A stretch of DNA of 64,000 bases, from NCBI RefSeq assembly GCF_047495875.1, contig NC_092459.1:14512965-14576964 (forward strand), given 5' to 3'. The translations under genes and the position numbers were made by a program. Shown here piece after piece: positions 1-11,300 of the stretch. This DNA comes from Pithys albifrons albifrons. Its lineage: Eukaryota; Chordata; Aves; Passeriformes; Thamnophilidae. Numbering within the stretch: position 1 is the stretch's first letter; the number at the start of each line of letters is the position of its first letter. The notes beneath the pieces are model-generated. The model was not told where the DNA came from. It saw only the letters and a program-made list of their open reading frames with translations, and did no database searches.

Positions 1-541
1 CAGCAAAACTGGGGTAGTGATTTTCCCTCTGTACTTGGCACGGGTGAGGCCACACCTTGAATCCTGGGTCCAGTTTTGGGTTCCTCATTTCAAGTGAGAC
101 ATTGAAATGCTGGAATGTGTCCAGAGAAGGGCAAAAAAGTTGGTGAAGAGTCTAGAAATTAAGTCCTATGAGGAGTGTCTGAGGGAGCTAGGGTTGTTTA
201 TCTTGGAGAAAAGGAGGCTTGGGGAAGACCTAAGCCAAGGGTTGATCTCTTCTCCCGTGTAACAAGTGACGGAACAAGAGGAAATTACCTCAAGTTTTGT
301 CAGCGAGGTTTAGGTTGGATATCAGGAAACATTTTTTCACTGAAAGAGTGGTCAAGCATTGGAACAGGTTGCCTAGGGAAGCAGATGAATCACTAGCACT
401 GGAATGTTTAAAAGATGTGTAGATGTGGCAGTTAGAGACATGGTTTAGTGGTGAACTTGTCACCATCAGATTAATGGTTGGACTCAACAACTTTAGAGGT
501 CATTTCCAATCTAAATGATTGTATGATTTTTTGATTCTAAG
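1..541 (+). mobile_element. CR1 LINE, 3' end (5' truncated by the window edge)
   Basis: The sequence follows the 3' part of avian CR1 closely: the block around a gtccagagaagggcaa motif near 119, then a stretch matching 'gaacaggttgcctagggaagc' around 361, then a 'ggttggactcaacaac' block and a tail of attctaag type at 530-541. Orientation is plus because the tail is at the right. The copy carries many substitutions and a small deletion near 230-245, so it is not active. The 73-codon open frame at 175-396 lies inside it and is a by-product. CR1 identity is recognised from memory of the family; the exact subfamily is not assigned. The left end of the element is outside the window. Confidence 0.9.
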
Positions 542-1124
542 ATGGTTTCCTATCCATGTCTAATATGAAGTGTGGAGGCAAGTGAGGTGCAATTGGAGAG
601 TGATTACTGAAGGTGCTCACACCCTTCTTCCACCAAATGAATGATTGCTTTCTGACTGACACTAGAGCCCAGTTTCTAGAAACCTCTTCCTTTCCTCTAT
701 CAGGCAGTATATGCAGCCGAGAAATTTATTGCTAGTGGCTATCTTCAAGTGGAAACTTCACTAGGCATGAGAAGCTCCTCTGTGTGCCACTTATCTCCCA
801 CAAGGTTAGGTCTTACACAGACAGACCTTGATCTTAGCTTTGAGAACCTAGCCCTGCAGATGAGATTGGTCACTACCCAGGCCAGTCTTCTAAAGTGTTG
901 AAGATGGTGTTCCAGTTTTAGCATGGATCCATTAATCCAAGACACATAGTTTAGCCCTTTGTTGCAGTTATTCTATATTTCCCATAGAAATGGAAGAGTC
1001 AGCTGAGTATCCTGATATACAGTTGTGATTTTATGACCATACTGAAGGAGGACAACAGTGGGAGCTGTAGGGCATGAGCTGTATAAGCTCTTCTGTGGTC
1101 TTACCATGTACTTGGGTTACCTAA
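542..1124. other. Unique AT-rich spacer, nothing recognised
   Basis: No repeat, RNA gene or convincing exon was recognised between the CR1 tail and the start of the LTR at 1125. The 66-codon minus-strand frame at 745-945 has no recognisable motif. Confidence 0.6.
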
Positions 1125-1710
1125 TGTTTTGGGTTGAGCTGGCAAAATGCCAACTGCCCCAGTACAGAGAAAAAGGGTTCCTCCCCCCGACCCCCAATTA
1201 GACAAGATAAAAAGGAGAAGAAAAAAACCTCTCCAAAAAACTAGGTTTATGCTTAAAATAACTATGTATATTAATACAGAAAAGAGAAAATTAAGAGAAA
1301 ACTACAATGTAACACACACTTACACAAGTTATGTATGACAAGAAATAACCTCCCACTCCCCAGTTAATACAAAGTCTATTACTCTAGATTCATAAGCACT
1401 CTAAAAGACACCCTGCAAGAAAGAGAAAGTATAACAACAAAATATTTCTACTTCTTTGAACTCAAACAAAAGGCAAGTAGTGGCAGCAGCAGGAGCAAGG
1501 CCTAGCGCAGTAGAAGAGCTGCAGCACATCCTTCTTTTACTTCAGCCATGGTGGAACTGACTTAACACCTCCCACTGCTGCACTCGTATCTTAGGTTTGT
1601 GTCATCTGGTATGAAATATTTCTTTGTTTACCCAGTCAGGTGATAGCTGTCTCTCAATCCACATAGATTCTCTGAGCCTGCTAATTTGAGGCTTAGCTAA
1701 AACCACTACA
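1125..1710 (-). mobile_element. Solo LTR of an avian endogenous retrovirus, minus strand
   Basis: Read on the minus strand the element starts TGTAGTGGTTTTAGCT at 1710 and ends CAACCCAAAACA at 1125. The last 250 or so bases match the last part of the LTR at 38514-39125, including the shared string tggcattttgccagctcaac and a gggagtgg...ttatttcttgt block. The flanks are cctaa (1120-1124) and cttaa (1711-1715), a 5-bp target duplication with one mismatch. No internal retroviral sequence lies beside it, so it is a solo LTR left by recombination between two LTRs. The 63-codon frame at 1147-1338 falls inside it and is not a gene. The class (ERVL or similar) is inferred from the 5-bp duplication only. 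Confidence 0.8.
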
Positions 1711-2520
1711 CTTAAATTGCTCCTGCTGAAGTACTGTTTCAGATTCTACTGGCTGTATTAGACCTACCTTGCATAAACCTTGTTACCAGAGTCTAAATGT
1801 GAATTGAGTTAAAGAAGTAAAGAATATTTTGTAAATAGACTTAATATTTTTGTATTTAAAAAAAAGGAATCAGAAATATTGATCTAGTTTAAATGATCTG
1901 AACTGCTTTGAAATGGTCTAGCAAAACCAGAAAATTTGGGAGGTACTTAAGTGAAATTCATGATATACCTGATCAGATTGTCTCAGAAAGCCACCAAAGT
2001 TCCGTTTCTGGATGTTTTGAAAGACAAGTCAGAAAAACAATTGTTGGGAACAGTTCAGGTGTATCTGCCCTTGTCTTTAAACAGAGAAAAATCTGGATAA
2101 GTATCTCAAGGTCTTTTATATCCATCTTCTGTAATTCCAGTAAGTGGCTGCTATCAGTATTGAAAGATACCTGTGCTGTCTACTATTGCCTTCAATGTAA
2201 GAAAAAATATCTGCATGGAGGGAAAATGTATAATCTCAAGTGACTGAAGAAGGCAGGTTTATATTTGTGGAGTTCATTGGGTTTCCTTGTGTAATGGCTG
2301 CCATCAAGTCAGTTGTGTGTGCTGTAAGGAATTTCTCCTAAAAAGGAAATGTTAATATCTGAAGTCAAGATTCTACAACGAATTTTCTGTAGTGAACTTG
2401 TAATTTCAAAGACCTGCAATGTGACTTCCTTCACTGTAGAGGATGAAGGTTGGTGGCAGGAGCTTTCAGAGTTCACTGAAAGATAAAGAGCTAAATCTAA
2501 TAAATAATTGAAATAAAGAC
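1711..2520. other. Unique AT-rich spacer
   Basis: The stretch includes an A run near 1858-1865. A 111-codon plus-strand frame at 1908-2243 has no recognisable domain and no supporting splice or promoter context, so it is not called as a gene. Confidence 0.55.
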
Positions 2521-3210
2521 CTGTAGTGATGGTTTAAAGGAGTATTTATTCCAATTTATTACAATTTAACTGCACTTACACCCTTACAGAAAATATATAC
2601 ATACACACTTAGCATTAACAACAGACATTTCTATCATTATGTCATGATGAATCCATAATTTATACTTCTGGAAACCTTAACCCAAGACAGGACTAAAATT
2701 ATTTGGTCACATTCTGATACCCTTACTGAAACCTCGGGTACTTTTTTTCAGGATGTTCTACTTCAATGGATGTGGGGTGTGGTCCAGATATCCTCTTGAT
2801 TGTTTAAGGGGAACACCTCAGCCCCTGGAGGGGTGCTCTCAGCAACCATTGTCAGGGGGCAAAGAGACTCCAGTGGCTTTCTGAAAGTGCTCAAGTTATA
2901 TTGAAAGGATTATCGAAGAATAGAGTGTTATGGAAATTACATGGCCCTTCACCACACCCTAAGGAGACACAAGGAGTTTAAATTTGGTGTTAAGCTATTG
3001 TGTTTCTGGTAGTTAGGTTGTGTTATTAGTTAAGTCTGTTGTGGGGGGGCGGGGTGGGGGGCAATGTTTTATGTAGAGTATTTCTGGTGATTGGGGTTTT
3101 TCTAGTAGTAAGGGGTACTCATGCTGTAAAATGTTATCGTTGACTAAACAACCCATATAGGCATTGTCATATACTTATATTAATACAAGTTATTTTGGGA
3201 GCTGCTGTAG

Positions 3211-3530
3211 AGAAAGTTCTTTCATGCTATTAAGTGTAGTCTCATAGCAGAGTGTCAAAGACTTTTCCAGACAGTGTGGTGTCCAACGTTGTCTCTTTAA
3301 GTGAGAGGCAGACAGACTAATCTGGGTTATATAAAGCTTTGATGTTCTGGGGACGCTTATAGCTAATATCTTCATAAAGAAAGTTCTCCCTGGCTAAAGT
3401 GTGGTCCTCACAAGAGTGCCGAAGACCCGTCCAGCCTGTGTTCTGTCCAGGGTCAGGCAGGCAGTGCTGGGTTCATATGGCTTCAGTGTTCTGGGGACAC
3501 TTATAGCTAATAACTTTATACTTTATTCCT
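3211..3530. repeat. Diverged tandem duplication, two copies of about 160 bp
   Basis: Copy one runs 3211-3377 and copy two 3378-3530. Both begin agaaagttct and end with a ggggac(g/a)cttatagctaata block, and between these ends the similarity is patchy with indels. Shared landmarks are gcctgtgtt or cagtgtggtgtcc-type blocks in the middle and the cttcagtgttctgggg or ctttgatgttctgggg block near the right end. The copies have diverged clearly, so the duplication is not recent. Confidence 0.75.
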
Positions 3531-3585
3531 ACTAAACTTTATACTTTATACTTTATAACTTTATACTTTATTCCTACTAAACAGG
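3511..3585. repeat. Short tandem array built on actttat and ttcctactaa
   Basis: The heptamer actttat recurs several times, and the longer phrase actttatactttattcctac occurs twice, at about 3513 and 3557. It sits at the right edge of the 160-bp duplication and looks like slippage starting from that edge. Confidence 0.8.
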
Positions 3586-3700
3586 TGGGAATCTTTGCAT
3601 TTCTGCCCCTCCTTTTCATGTGACAATGGATGCTACCATTGTGGATTTGGTTGCGCCTTAACTGCTATGAAAAAAATTAAAGGTGGGGTTCAAATATGAA

Positions 3701-6299
3701 CAAGGAGCTGCTCACTATGATATCTTTTTCTTAAAGAAGAACTGATGGTCAGAGAATACAGTAATTTAACAGTGATCCTTTTTACCTGCACAAGCTGCAA
3801 CGGGACTCAGCTCCATTTATTATTCAGAAATAGCAGGTGCGCCAAACCCAACTAGAGAATACCCCGTATATGCACTGCTTTTCATGTACTTTTTGTATAA
3901 AGAACAGATTGCCTTTATTGCTCCTGACCTTACATTTCTTTGTCAAACATATCAATCACTCTCCCTAACCTTTAATAGGAAAGGCTAAAGTTGTTTACTG
4001 CAGCAGTTCCTATTCACCACAAGGACACCACCTCCATTGTGAACCAGACAGATTTGCATACCTTCCACTGATTATCCAAAAAAGATTCCTTCTTCCCTTA
4101 AAATATTTGTCCATTTTATAATTTTTTTTTTTTCCCAAGGAGGTCATTCATTGCCAGTGAGGTTAAATCTAAAAGTCAGCAGTATTTGGCAGAGATTTAT
4201 GTGGGAATAGATATGGGTCTGTACAGCTCTCAGACTGATTAAATAAAGAATGTCATGGGAGTAATATGGTAGTATATGCATACTCCAGTAAATGAAAGTA
4301 ATGCATTAGAATGCAGCTTTAGGGTCTAATTTAAAAACATAATTCAGACACAGGCAGAAGCCTTTAAAATATTGGCAGATGTCTTCATACTGTATTTCAT
4401 ATAGAGGACAAAGTGGATTAAAGATAAATGTAATCCAAATAATGGTGTGTTTCATTTATTTTTTTCACTTATGTTTTATTTCTTTAAAGAAATTCAATTT
4501 GTAGAGGATTGTTTTCTCGGTTTTCATATTTTTATGCAGATCCGCTTAAAAATGTGAGCAGGGAAAAAAAGCCCATTCATTACAAATTGATGCTTTTCCT
4601 GAGACAGCCTATGGTAAGCCACAGTTTTCACTCAACCTAGGTGAAATAAATACTGTTGTTAAAAGGAGCATTTCAATAAGCAGGAACTTTGATTCCCCTC
4701 TTTCTGTCTCACATCCCCTTTCAATCTCGTTATATGTCAAGGTGATTAGGCTTAAATGGTTATTCTCACTTAGGATTCTCAACTTTTATTGTAGCCCATT
4801 GCTGAAGGACAGACAGGCTATTATTATCTCTGCTCCATATTATATTTTTCCCTAGTGACATTCTATCAGGTTGGTGCTTTTACAACATTCTTTTTCTTCC
4901 ACCTTCCATACACTGCTGTAGAAGTCAGAAGGAAATGAATAAAAATTCAAATGTGATTTAAGTACATTGCTAAATGGAGTGAAAGATTCAGGAAAAGTTG
5001 GCTGGAGGTTGTGACACATATTTATGTCCTTGTATGTTTCAATAGGCAGACAATTGATCCTAAACAAAGATCTAATTTCCTCACTCATATGCTTTTGACT
5101 GGATGGTTTTGATTGTCACTGGAGCACTGCAGTATCCACCTCAATAAGCATTTTCTTGCTAAATCCAGAGTTGAGAGGATGAGGGAAATGACAGAAAGTC
5201 ATTTCTGTTTGTTTTGTGCTTGAGACAAGGTTGAACAAGGGGAATAAAAATACAATGTTAAAACAATATAGACTCTATTCAGCATTTCAATTCCATTTTG
5301 ACTGTGTTTGTCCAAGCCCTTTAGTATCAGTCTTGCTATTAAAACCTTGGGGAATCTCTGAATCTCTTCCATGGAAATAGAACTAGAGTCTCTCAGCTTT
5401 TCACACTCAATGAATATGTGGTTGGCTTAATTTTTCGAAGTGATGAGCGCTTTGCTCTTTCTTGAGACATAGTTCAGCTGCCAATGTCCTCTACTTTAAA
5501 AGAACAAACCCACAGCTAACTTACAACTTAACTGTAGCAGACAAACCAATGGTATTTCTTCCTCAAAGAAAGTTTGTTAATGTTGTTTAAATTAAACGCT
5601 GTTCATATTAATTGTCCCTTATTAGGTCAAAGTGGTCCTGGATGTATGCCAGCAGTCAGTGACCCCAGCTTTAGTAAACTCCAGATGATAATTGCCACCA
5701 TTTTTCTGTGTCTTCTTTCAGAAGACTTTAGAATTTACTATAAATGATAATTGGTCAAACCTTACAATAAATATTATCAAACCCCATCAACTTTGCAGTT
5801 GTTTCTCAGCAGGCTGATATGAAGCATACTAGGCAATATTCCTGAGGGGGAGGGGATGCAAGACTGGACATAAGCCCTCTACACTTGCTCTAATTTGGAA
5901 CCAAAAATAGCAACCATATTTTGAACTGCTAATTAAACTTTAAAGTCATTTTCTTATTCAGAAAAGAATTCCTCTTTTGCAGATGAGTTTAAATAAAGAC
6001 AAACTGGAATTTTTAGAAAGTAAAGTCCAACTCAGGAAGAAATTAAGATGTTAAAGAAGGAAATCCTGATTGAAGTTTTCTGCAGAAGGTCCAGCTGCAG
6101 ATAGCTCCATGAATCTTAAAGTAATGCAAACATTGACTGGAAAAAGGCTCAGTAAGCCATTTTTGTTAAGCAAGTTTCCTGTCCCACCATCCAAGAGCCA
6201 CTTTGGCAGTCATTCTTGCACCACCTCACCTGTGACCTAAGCCCCTTTGCAGCTACACTCCAACACTCACAGGCAGTCCAGTTTTCCTTACCAATTCGA
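3701..6299. other. Unique AT-rich stretch, nothing recognised
   Basis: This 2.6-kb stretch has a T run near 4121-4133 and no repeat tail, tRNA-like or LTR-like sequence that I can recognise. Open frames are short (78 codons or fewer) and show no domain. Confidence 0.55.
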
Positions 6300-6446
6300 G
6301 GTTAAGTTTTTCCATAACAAAGTCTCAGACATCCAGATCCATAAAATAACTTATACAAAAAGTTATAGTTATGTAATAACTGAATAACAAAATAAGAGCT
6401 CTTGCTGGTGCCCCTGAAGAGGGATCCAGAATAAAGAACCCTTGAG

Positions 6447-6454
6447 CTTTTATA
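6447..6454 (-). promoter_or_regulatory. TATA box (TATAAAAG), minus strand
   Basis: The minus strand reads gggTATAAAAGctcaag here. It is the strongest core-promoter string seen in this part of the window and lies downstream of the minisatellite in that orientation. No polyadenylation signal of AATAAA type was seen on the same strand in the next 150 bases, which weakens the LTR reading. Confidence 0.4.
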
Positions 6455-6660
6455 CCCTTACAGTCTAAGTACAGGGAAACCTTGGCTGTTGTCAGGCCTC
6501 TGTCTCGTCTCGGAATGCCAGGTCCTATAGCTGGTGTCACACGTCTCTGGCCCCTTTGTTATGTAAAGGGAGCAGTCGACCTCTTGTGTCGTGGGGCTCC
6601 CGCCCTGAGACCTCAACCTGCAAATCCCGCTGCAGCTGCACAGAAAGCTACCTGCACACC

Positions 6661-7170
6661 GAGCTAGTGCACACTGGGCTACTGCATACTGAGATACTGC
6701 ACACCGAGCTACTGCATACTGAGATACTGCACACCGAGCTATTGCACACTGAGCTACTGCACACCGAGCTATTGCACACCGAGCTACTGCACACTGAGGT
6801 ACTGCACACCAAGCTAGTGCACACTGGGCTACTGCACACCGAGCTATTGCACACTGGGCTACTGCACACTCACCTACTGCACACCGAGCTGTTGCACACT
6901 GGGCTACTGCACACTGAGCTACTGCACACTGAGGTACTGCACACCGAGCTATTGCACACTGGGCTACTGCACACTGGGCTACTGCACACTGAGGTACTGC
7001 ACACAGAGGTATTGCACACTCAGCTACTGCACACTGAGCTACTGCACACAGAGGTATTGCACACTCAGCTACTGCACACCGAGCTATTGCACACCAAGCT
7101 AATGCACACTGGGCTACTGCACACTGAGCTACTGCACACTGAGGTACTGCACACTGAGCTGCTGCACACG
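6661..7170. repeat. Minisatellite, 34 complete copies of a 15-bp unit
   Basis: The unit is gagctactgcacact with variants at a few positions (gagctattgcacacc, gggctactgcacact, gaggtactgcacaca). Counting unit by unit gives 34 complete copies with no indels, followed by a broken copy at 7171-7184. Copies 23-25 and 26-28 form a 45-bp higher-order pair. Because 15 is a multiple of three, the array is open in several frames on both strands: a plus frame repeating L-L-H-T-E (6556-7224, 222 codons) and a minus frame repeating C-A-V-A-Q (6458-7183, 241 codons). I treat these as by-products, not proteins. Confidence 0.97.
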
Positions 7171-7423
7171 AAGCTACCTGCACTGAATGTATTCTTTAAC
7201 AACTTTCTTCAGCCTTTTGCCTGAAGTAGGACTTTTGCTGCCTATGTCAGATCCGTCATGGCCTTGCCTAAAGAGTCTTGTAAACCTCAAGGAACAGACA
7301 ACTGATCCATCATGAAATTAATAATATAAAATATCCATTAATTGACCAGATAAGTTGACAATGTTTATAATTCCAAATGACCAGAAACAATCCTTAAATC
7401 ATAGGCCAAAAGATGGAGTCTCA

Positions 7424-7628
7424 AACTAGATATAAGGAAGAAGTTACTTAGGAGGGTGGTGAAAGACTGGCACACGTACATGCGCAGTCCCTGGAATTAT
7501 TCAAGATCTCATTGGAAAGGACCCTGAGCAATATGACCTAGTGGAAGGTGTTCCTGCTCATGATAGGTGCTTTGGAATAGATGATCTCTAAAGGTCACTT
7601 CCAACCAAAACAATGCTATGATTCTAAG
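7424..7628 (+). mobile_element. CR1 LINE 3' fragment
   Basis: It starts in the CR1 phrase actagatataaggaagaag, continues through gaaagactggcacacgt and ggaattattcaaga, and ends with a gatgatctctaaaggtcacttccaacc block and the tail tatgattctaag. All of this is in the order expected for CR1 read on the plus strand. It is 5'-truncated, as most CR1 copies are. Confidence 0.88.
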
Positions 7629-8120
7629 ATGCTTAGGCTGACCAGCACTGTGACTACTTCCCTCCTTTAAATGTATAAAGTGCTACAGCTTGAAACAGAG
7701 ACTGGTACAGATCTGCCACTGTTGAATTTAAGGAGATGACCTGTATGCAGCCTTGTTAAATGTGTGAAAGTAATTAAAAGTCAACAATTTGACAACACTC
7801 TTAGAGTAGGCATTTTTAATTTTTTTATACATAAGCATTTCAGACAACATTAAAGTTTAAAGATATTTTTCTACCATCCCAATTTTTTTTCACCAAAAAT
7901 GGAAAACCTTTTTAAAATTCTCTTTTGAGAAAACTGGAGAAAATGAAGAAAGAAACCACAGAATACTGACAGCACTAGGACAAACACTTTACAGTTGGAG
8001 ATGTAGGAGAGCTTGATCTGTTTAGCGCATCAAATGCATCAGGTATTGATTTGGACTGCAGAATAGTCTAAATATTTCATGTGAGGAGAATATCACATAT
8101 TTCATACTTCCTTAATATAG
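7629..8120. other. Unique AT-rich spacer
   Basis: Nothing was recognised between two CR1 tails. Confidence 0.55.
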
Positions 8121-8312
8121 ACACTGGAACAGGTTGCCGAGGGAGGTTGTGGATGCCCAAACCCTAGCAGTGTTCAAAGCCAGGTTGGGTCAGGCCTTGA
8201 GCAACCTGATCTGGTGGGAGGTGTCCCTGCCCATGACAGAGGGGAAGGGCTTGGTTGGGACTAGGTGATCTTTAAGGTCCATTCCAACCCCTTAACATTC
8301 TATGATTCTATG
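8121..8312 (+). mobile_element. CR1 LINE 3' fragment
   Basis: The phrases acactggaacaggttgcc, gttgtggatgccc, cttgagcaacctgatctgg and ggtgtccctgcccatgacag, then a tail attctatgattctatgg, are the standard last 190 bases of avian CR1. It is less diverged than the copy at 18315-18831. It is on the plus strand and severely 5'-truncated. Confidence 0.92.
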
Positions 8313-11300
8313 GTAACTGAATAGACTTGAGAAAAAACAAAATCTGTACTTAAAGGCAGGTTAATTCCACTTGGGGGAAAAAAACCCACATAATAGTGAA
8401 AGTGGTTAGTTCTTGGAAATAGTAAAGAGAAGAAATTATATAGACTTCCTTTTCTGTTACCTTTCAGATAAGGTTATGGACAGAGATAGATCCAGTCTCA
8501 GGGATGAATCAGGTTTAATACAGTAGTGTAGATGTTTTTAACTCAAACAGAGGAAAGGTGGAGATAGTTTTGTTATATTTGAGACTTGACACCATGGCAT
8601 AAGATAACAACCTTCACTGCTGTGTAGATTTTTCAATAGTCCTTTTTACCTTCAATATTTAATTTATATGTTTACATAATTACATCACAACAAATTAAAA
8701 AAAAAAAAAAGAAAAATATTCAGAAATTCCCAGGCTGGGTGAATGCTTTATATGCTATCATTGCAACTTAAGTTTCCTTATAGATTTTTGGAAGTTGTTA
8801 CTACGTACATTACATTTGTTTTAAAACGCCTAGAGCTGCATACTTCCATGACTGCAGATGAAATCCTACCCCTGGACATGACCAAATCCCTTATGTTATC
8901 TCATGGTGAAACTGGGGCTTTGCCATCTTCAAAGCCATCAGTGGACTCTCTCACTGGGATTGAGTGAGAGTGATCCTCCGAGCCTGTTTTCTCTCTCTCT
9001 GAGCAGTTTACTATGACCATAAACAAAGCACAAAAGGGTGCCTTACCTTTTCCAGCTTAGATTTGTTTGGGGGTTTGTTGTTGGTTTTGTGTGTGCGTAT
9101 GTTTTGTTTGTTTGTTTTTTTAAAACACAAGTATTACTGTAACAGTTGCATCCCTGGAAATCTTCAGAGAAAAGCGCCAGCAGAAACAGAATCATCTTGA
9201 AATGCTGAGAAGAATTATGTACCAAATCTAAATAAACTACAGGCTTCAGAGTAAACCCCACCCCGGTTGCATTTGAGTTTAAATTTCATTGCACAGCTCT
9301 CCTAATCATGGCAGTGCCCGATTTGATTCTTGGATACACTCGGTGCAGAGCTGGAACAGAACTACTCAGTTTTTTTCTCCATTAAAACTGAGCAGAAAGC
9401 AGACAGGTCCAAATGGTCCCTGGTCCTAATGATCACTTTATGTGGATAGTGCTCTGGTGTGGTTGTAAAGGACAGCATCCTCCTTCCAGATCTGACCACA
9501 AACAAAACACAGAAAGCACAAAAAATTAATAACATCAATAAAACCCTGAAATAAAGAAAGAAAAAGAAATGTGGGAAACATAAGAATCCAATGCTTTTCA
9601 GTCTGCTACAAAGACTAAATTTCTAAAGTTTATTTATTTTGTAAATCACAAGTGTGTTGTAATTTACAGCAGAATATTCTCCCTTAACATCCACATGACT
9701 TTTGAAGCTTCTTTTCCTGTTTGCTTTACTCAGCTGACATGAAGGAAAAGGAGTAATATTTTCGGTTTTTAGTGTGGATTTTTCAGTGTGGAAGTCCTGG
9801 AAATGGCAGTTATATGCTATATCAAAACTATTGTAAATACAAGCAATTAAAAAGTAGATTTTCCTGAACCATGTATATGCATGGGAAAGAGAGAATACAC
9901 ACTACATACGTACATATGATGAGGTAGTGATTAATCTGAGTATCTGGCTAATAATACTATCAAAAAAGTCTGCAGTTTGGCAGAAAGGAAAAATAATGGA
10001 AAAAGACAGACTGGAAGAAACTACCTGAAGAAAACAATACTTTTGTTCTATAGAAGCTTGATTCAAAATAAAATTATAACTGTACCTGCTCCAAATAAAA
10101 TAAAAAAAAAGTTAAATCAAACCAAAACACCAGTCACCAAACAAAAAGCAAGACAATCTTTGGAAACAGCAGGTTTTTACAGATTTTCTATTTATTATCC
10201 TTCACAGAAGGTGGGAATACAAAGATATTCATACTGGTGCCAGCTATAGGTTTTACCTTTCTGTATTTCTGGGATTATCACTGAGGATTGATATGGTCTT
10301 TACTTAGGTACCTACTCTGTGCTTATATTTCTGATGCCTTTTGAAGCAAGCACCTAAGATTACTTGCACTAGTAATAAAGAGAGAAAGGTGTTTCTGAAG
10401 GCCATGAGAGAAAGATTGAATCCTCAACTTATTTTTAAGTGCTTGAACCTCCTGATGGATGTTTCATCTTGGTCTTTGCTGAGAAGAATTCTTGGCTTAG
10501 CTTGTACCCATGTTGCCTGAACAGTCTAGTGCAGGTAAATTGCAGCTCAGGTGTTCTCAGTGCTGCTACCCAGGCACACCATGAGGATGTTGATGCCAAG
10601 CTCTAGATGAGCTAACAGACAATTACAAAGCCAGAAGCTAGATCAGAGGATCCCACTTAATGAAATCAGTTCCTGAACTCTACACTTCGGAGAATACATA
10701 TGTATATAAATATATATACATTTATATGTGCACAGAGATATTAAGGCTTATATCAGCCAAATGTCTGCCGAGAGACTGGTCTGATTTGCTCTAACACCAT
10801 TACACAGCTATGCAGTGTTTTCATCAAGTAATTTTTTTGCTTTGCCTCAGATAGACTGCATATTTACTGGTCTCTGGTTACTGAAGTCCCTTGTTTATCC
10901 TAATCATACTACCATGTCCAGGAATATATTTGAGAATATGAATTTTTTAGTTAACACATTTTTGAAAACATAGAAATATAATTTATTTGAAAATCTGGAG
11001 AGATAATGTATTTTAGGAATAGTTGGTACTTATATCTGGTTCTTCTTATTCTTCTTGGTAGCTCTACTAAGTCCCAAACTAAACCACCAGTTTCTGGAAA
11101 TACCTGGAATAAACATTTCTGTGGGGGCAAAAAAATCTGCATTAGTTGTGCCTATTTTCTTCTGGTTTATAAAGTCACTCCTCAGATGTATGTTTTATTT
11201 AAGATTCATACTTTAATTTTAAACACTTACATAGTATAATGTAGGAGATTCTAGTACCTTTATCAGGTGCTGGTCACAGTGGGACAATATTAGAACCATT

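Larger units (their letters stand above)
2521..3700 (+). repeat. Unclassified LTR-like repeat with internal duplications
   Basis: The left edge near 2522-2540 (tgtagtgatggtttaaagg) resembles the starts of the other LTRs in this window, which also begin TGT and carry a TGG-TTT block. The right edge was not found and no target duplication could be matched. Inside are a G-rich run near 3042-3061, a diverged tandem duplication at 3211-3530 and a short-period array at 3511-3585. It may be an LTR or another interspersed repeat; the assignment is an inference from the first 40 bases or so and the patchwork structure. Confidence 0.35.
6300..7320 (-). repeat. Probable LTR-like promoter region with a minisatellite, minus strand
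   Basis: On the minus strand a canonical TATAAAAG box lies at 6454-6447, about 200 bases downstream of a large 15-bp tandem array. The order (tandem repeats, then GC-richer sequence, then TATA box) resembles the U3 region and promoter of a retroviral LTR. I could not find matching TG and CA ends or a target duplication, so the limits are approximate and the LTR identity is an inference. An alternative is a cellular or other repeat promoter that carries a minisatellite. Confidence 0.35.

Noticed and set aside
1908..2243. 111-codon frame as a gene
   Set aside because: No recognised family, no splice or promoter context, and the length is expected by chance in a window of this size.
3211..3530. 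The 160-bp duplication as two LTRs of one provirus
   Set aside because: The copies are adjacent with no internal region and are too short.
6458..7224. Long frames of 222 and 241 codons as protein genes
   Set aside because: They are produced by the 15-bp array, which cannot introduce frame shifts; both strands are open and no non-repeat domain is attached.
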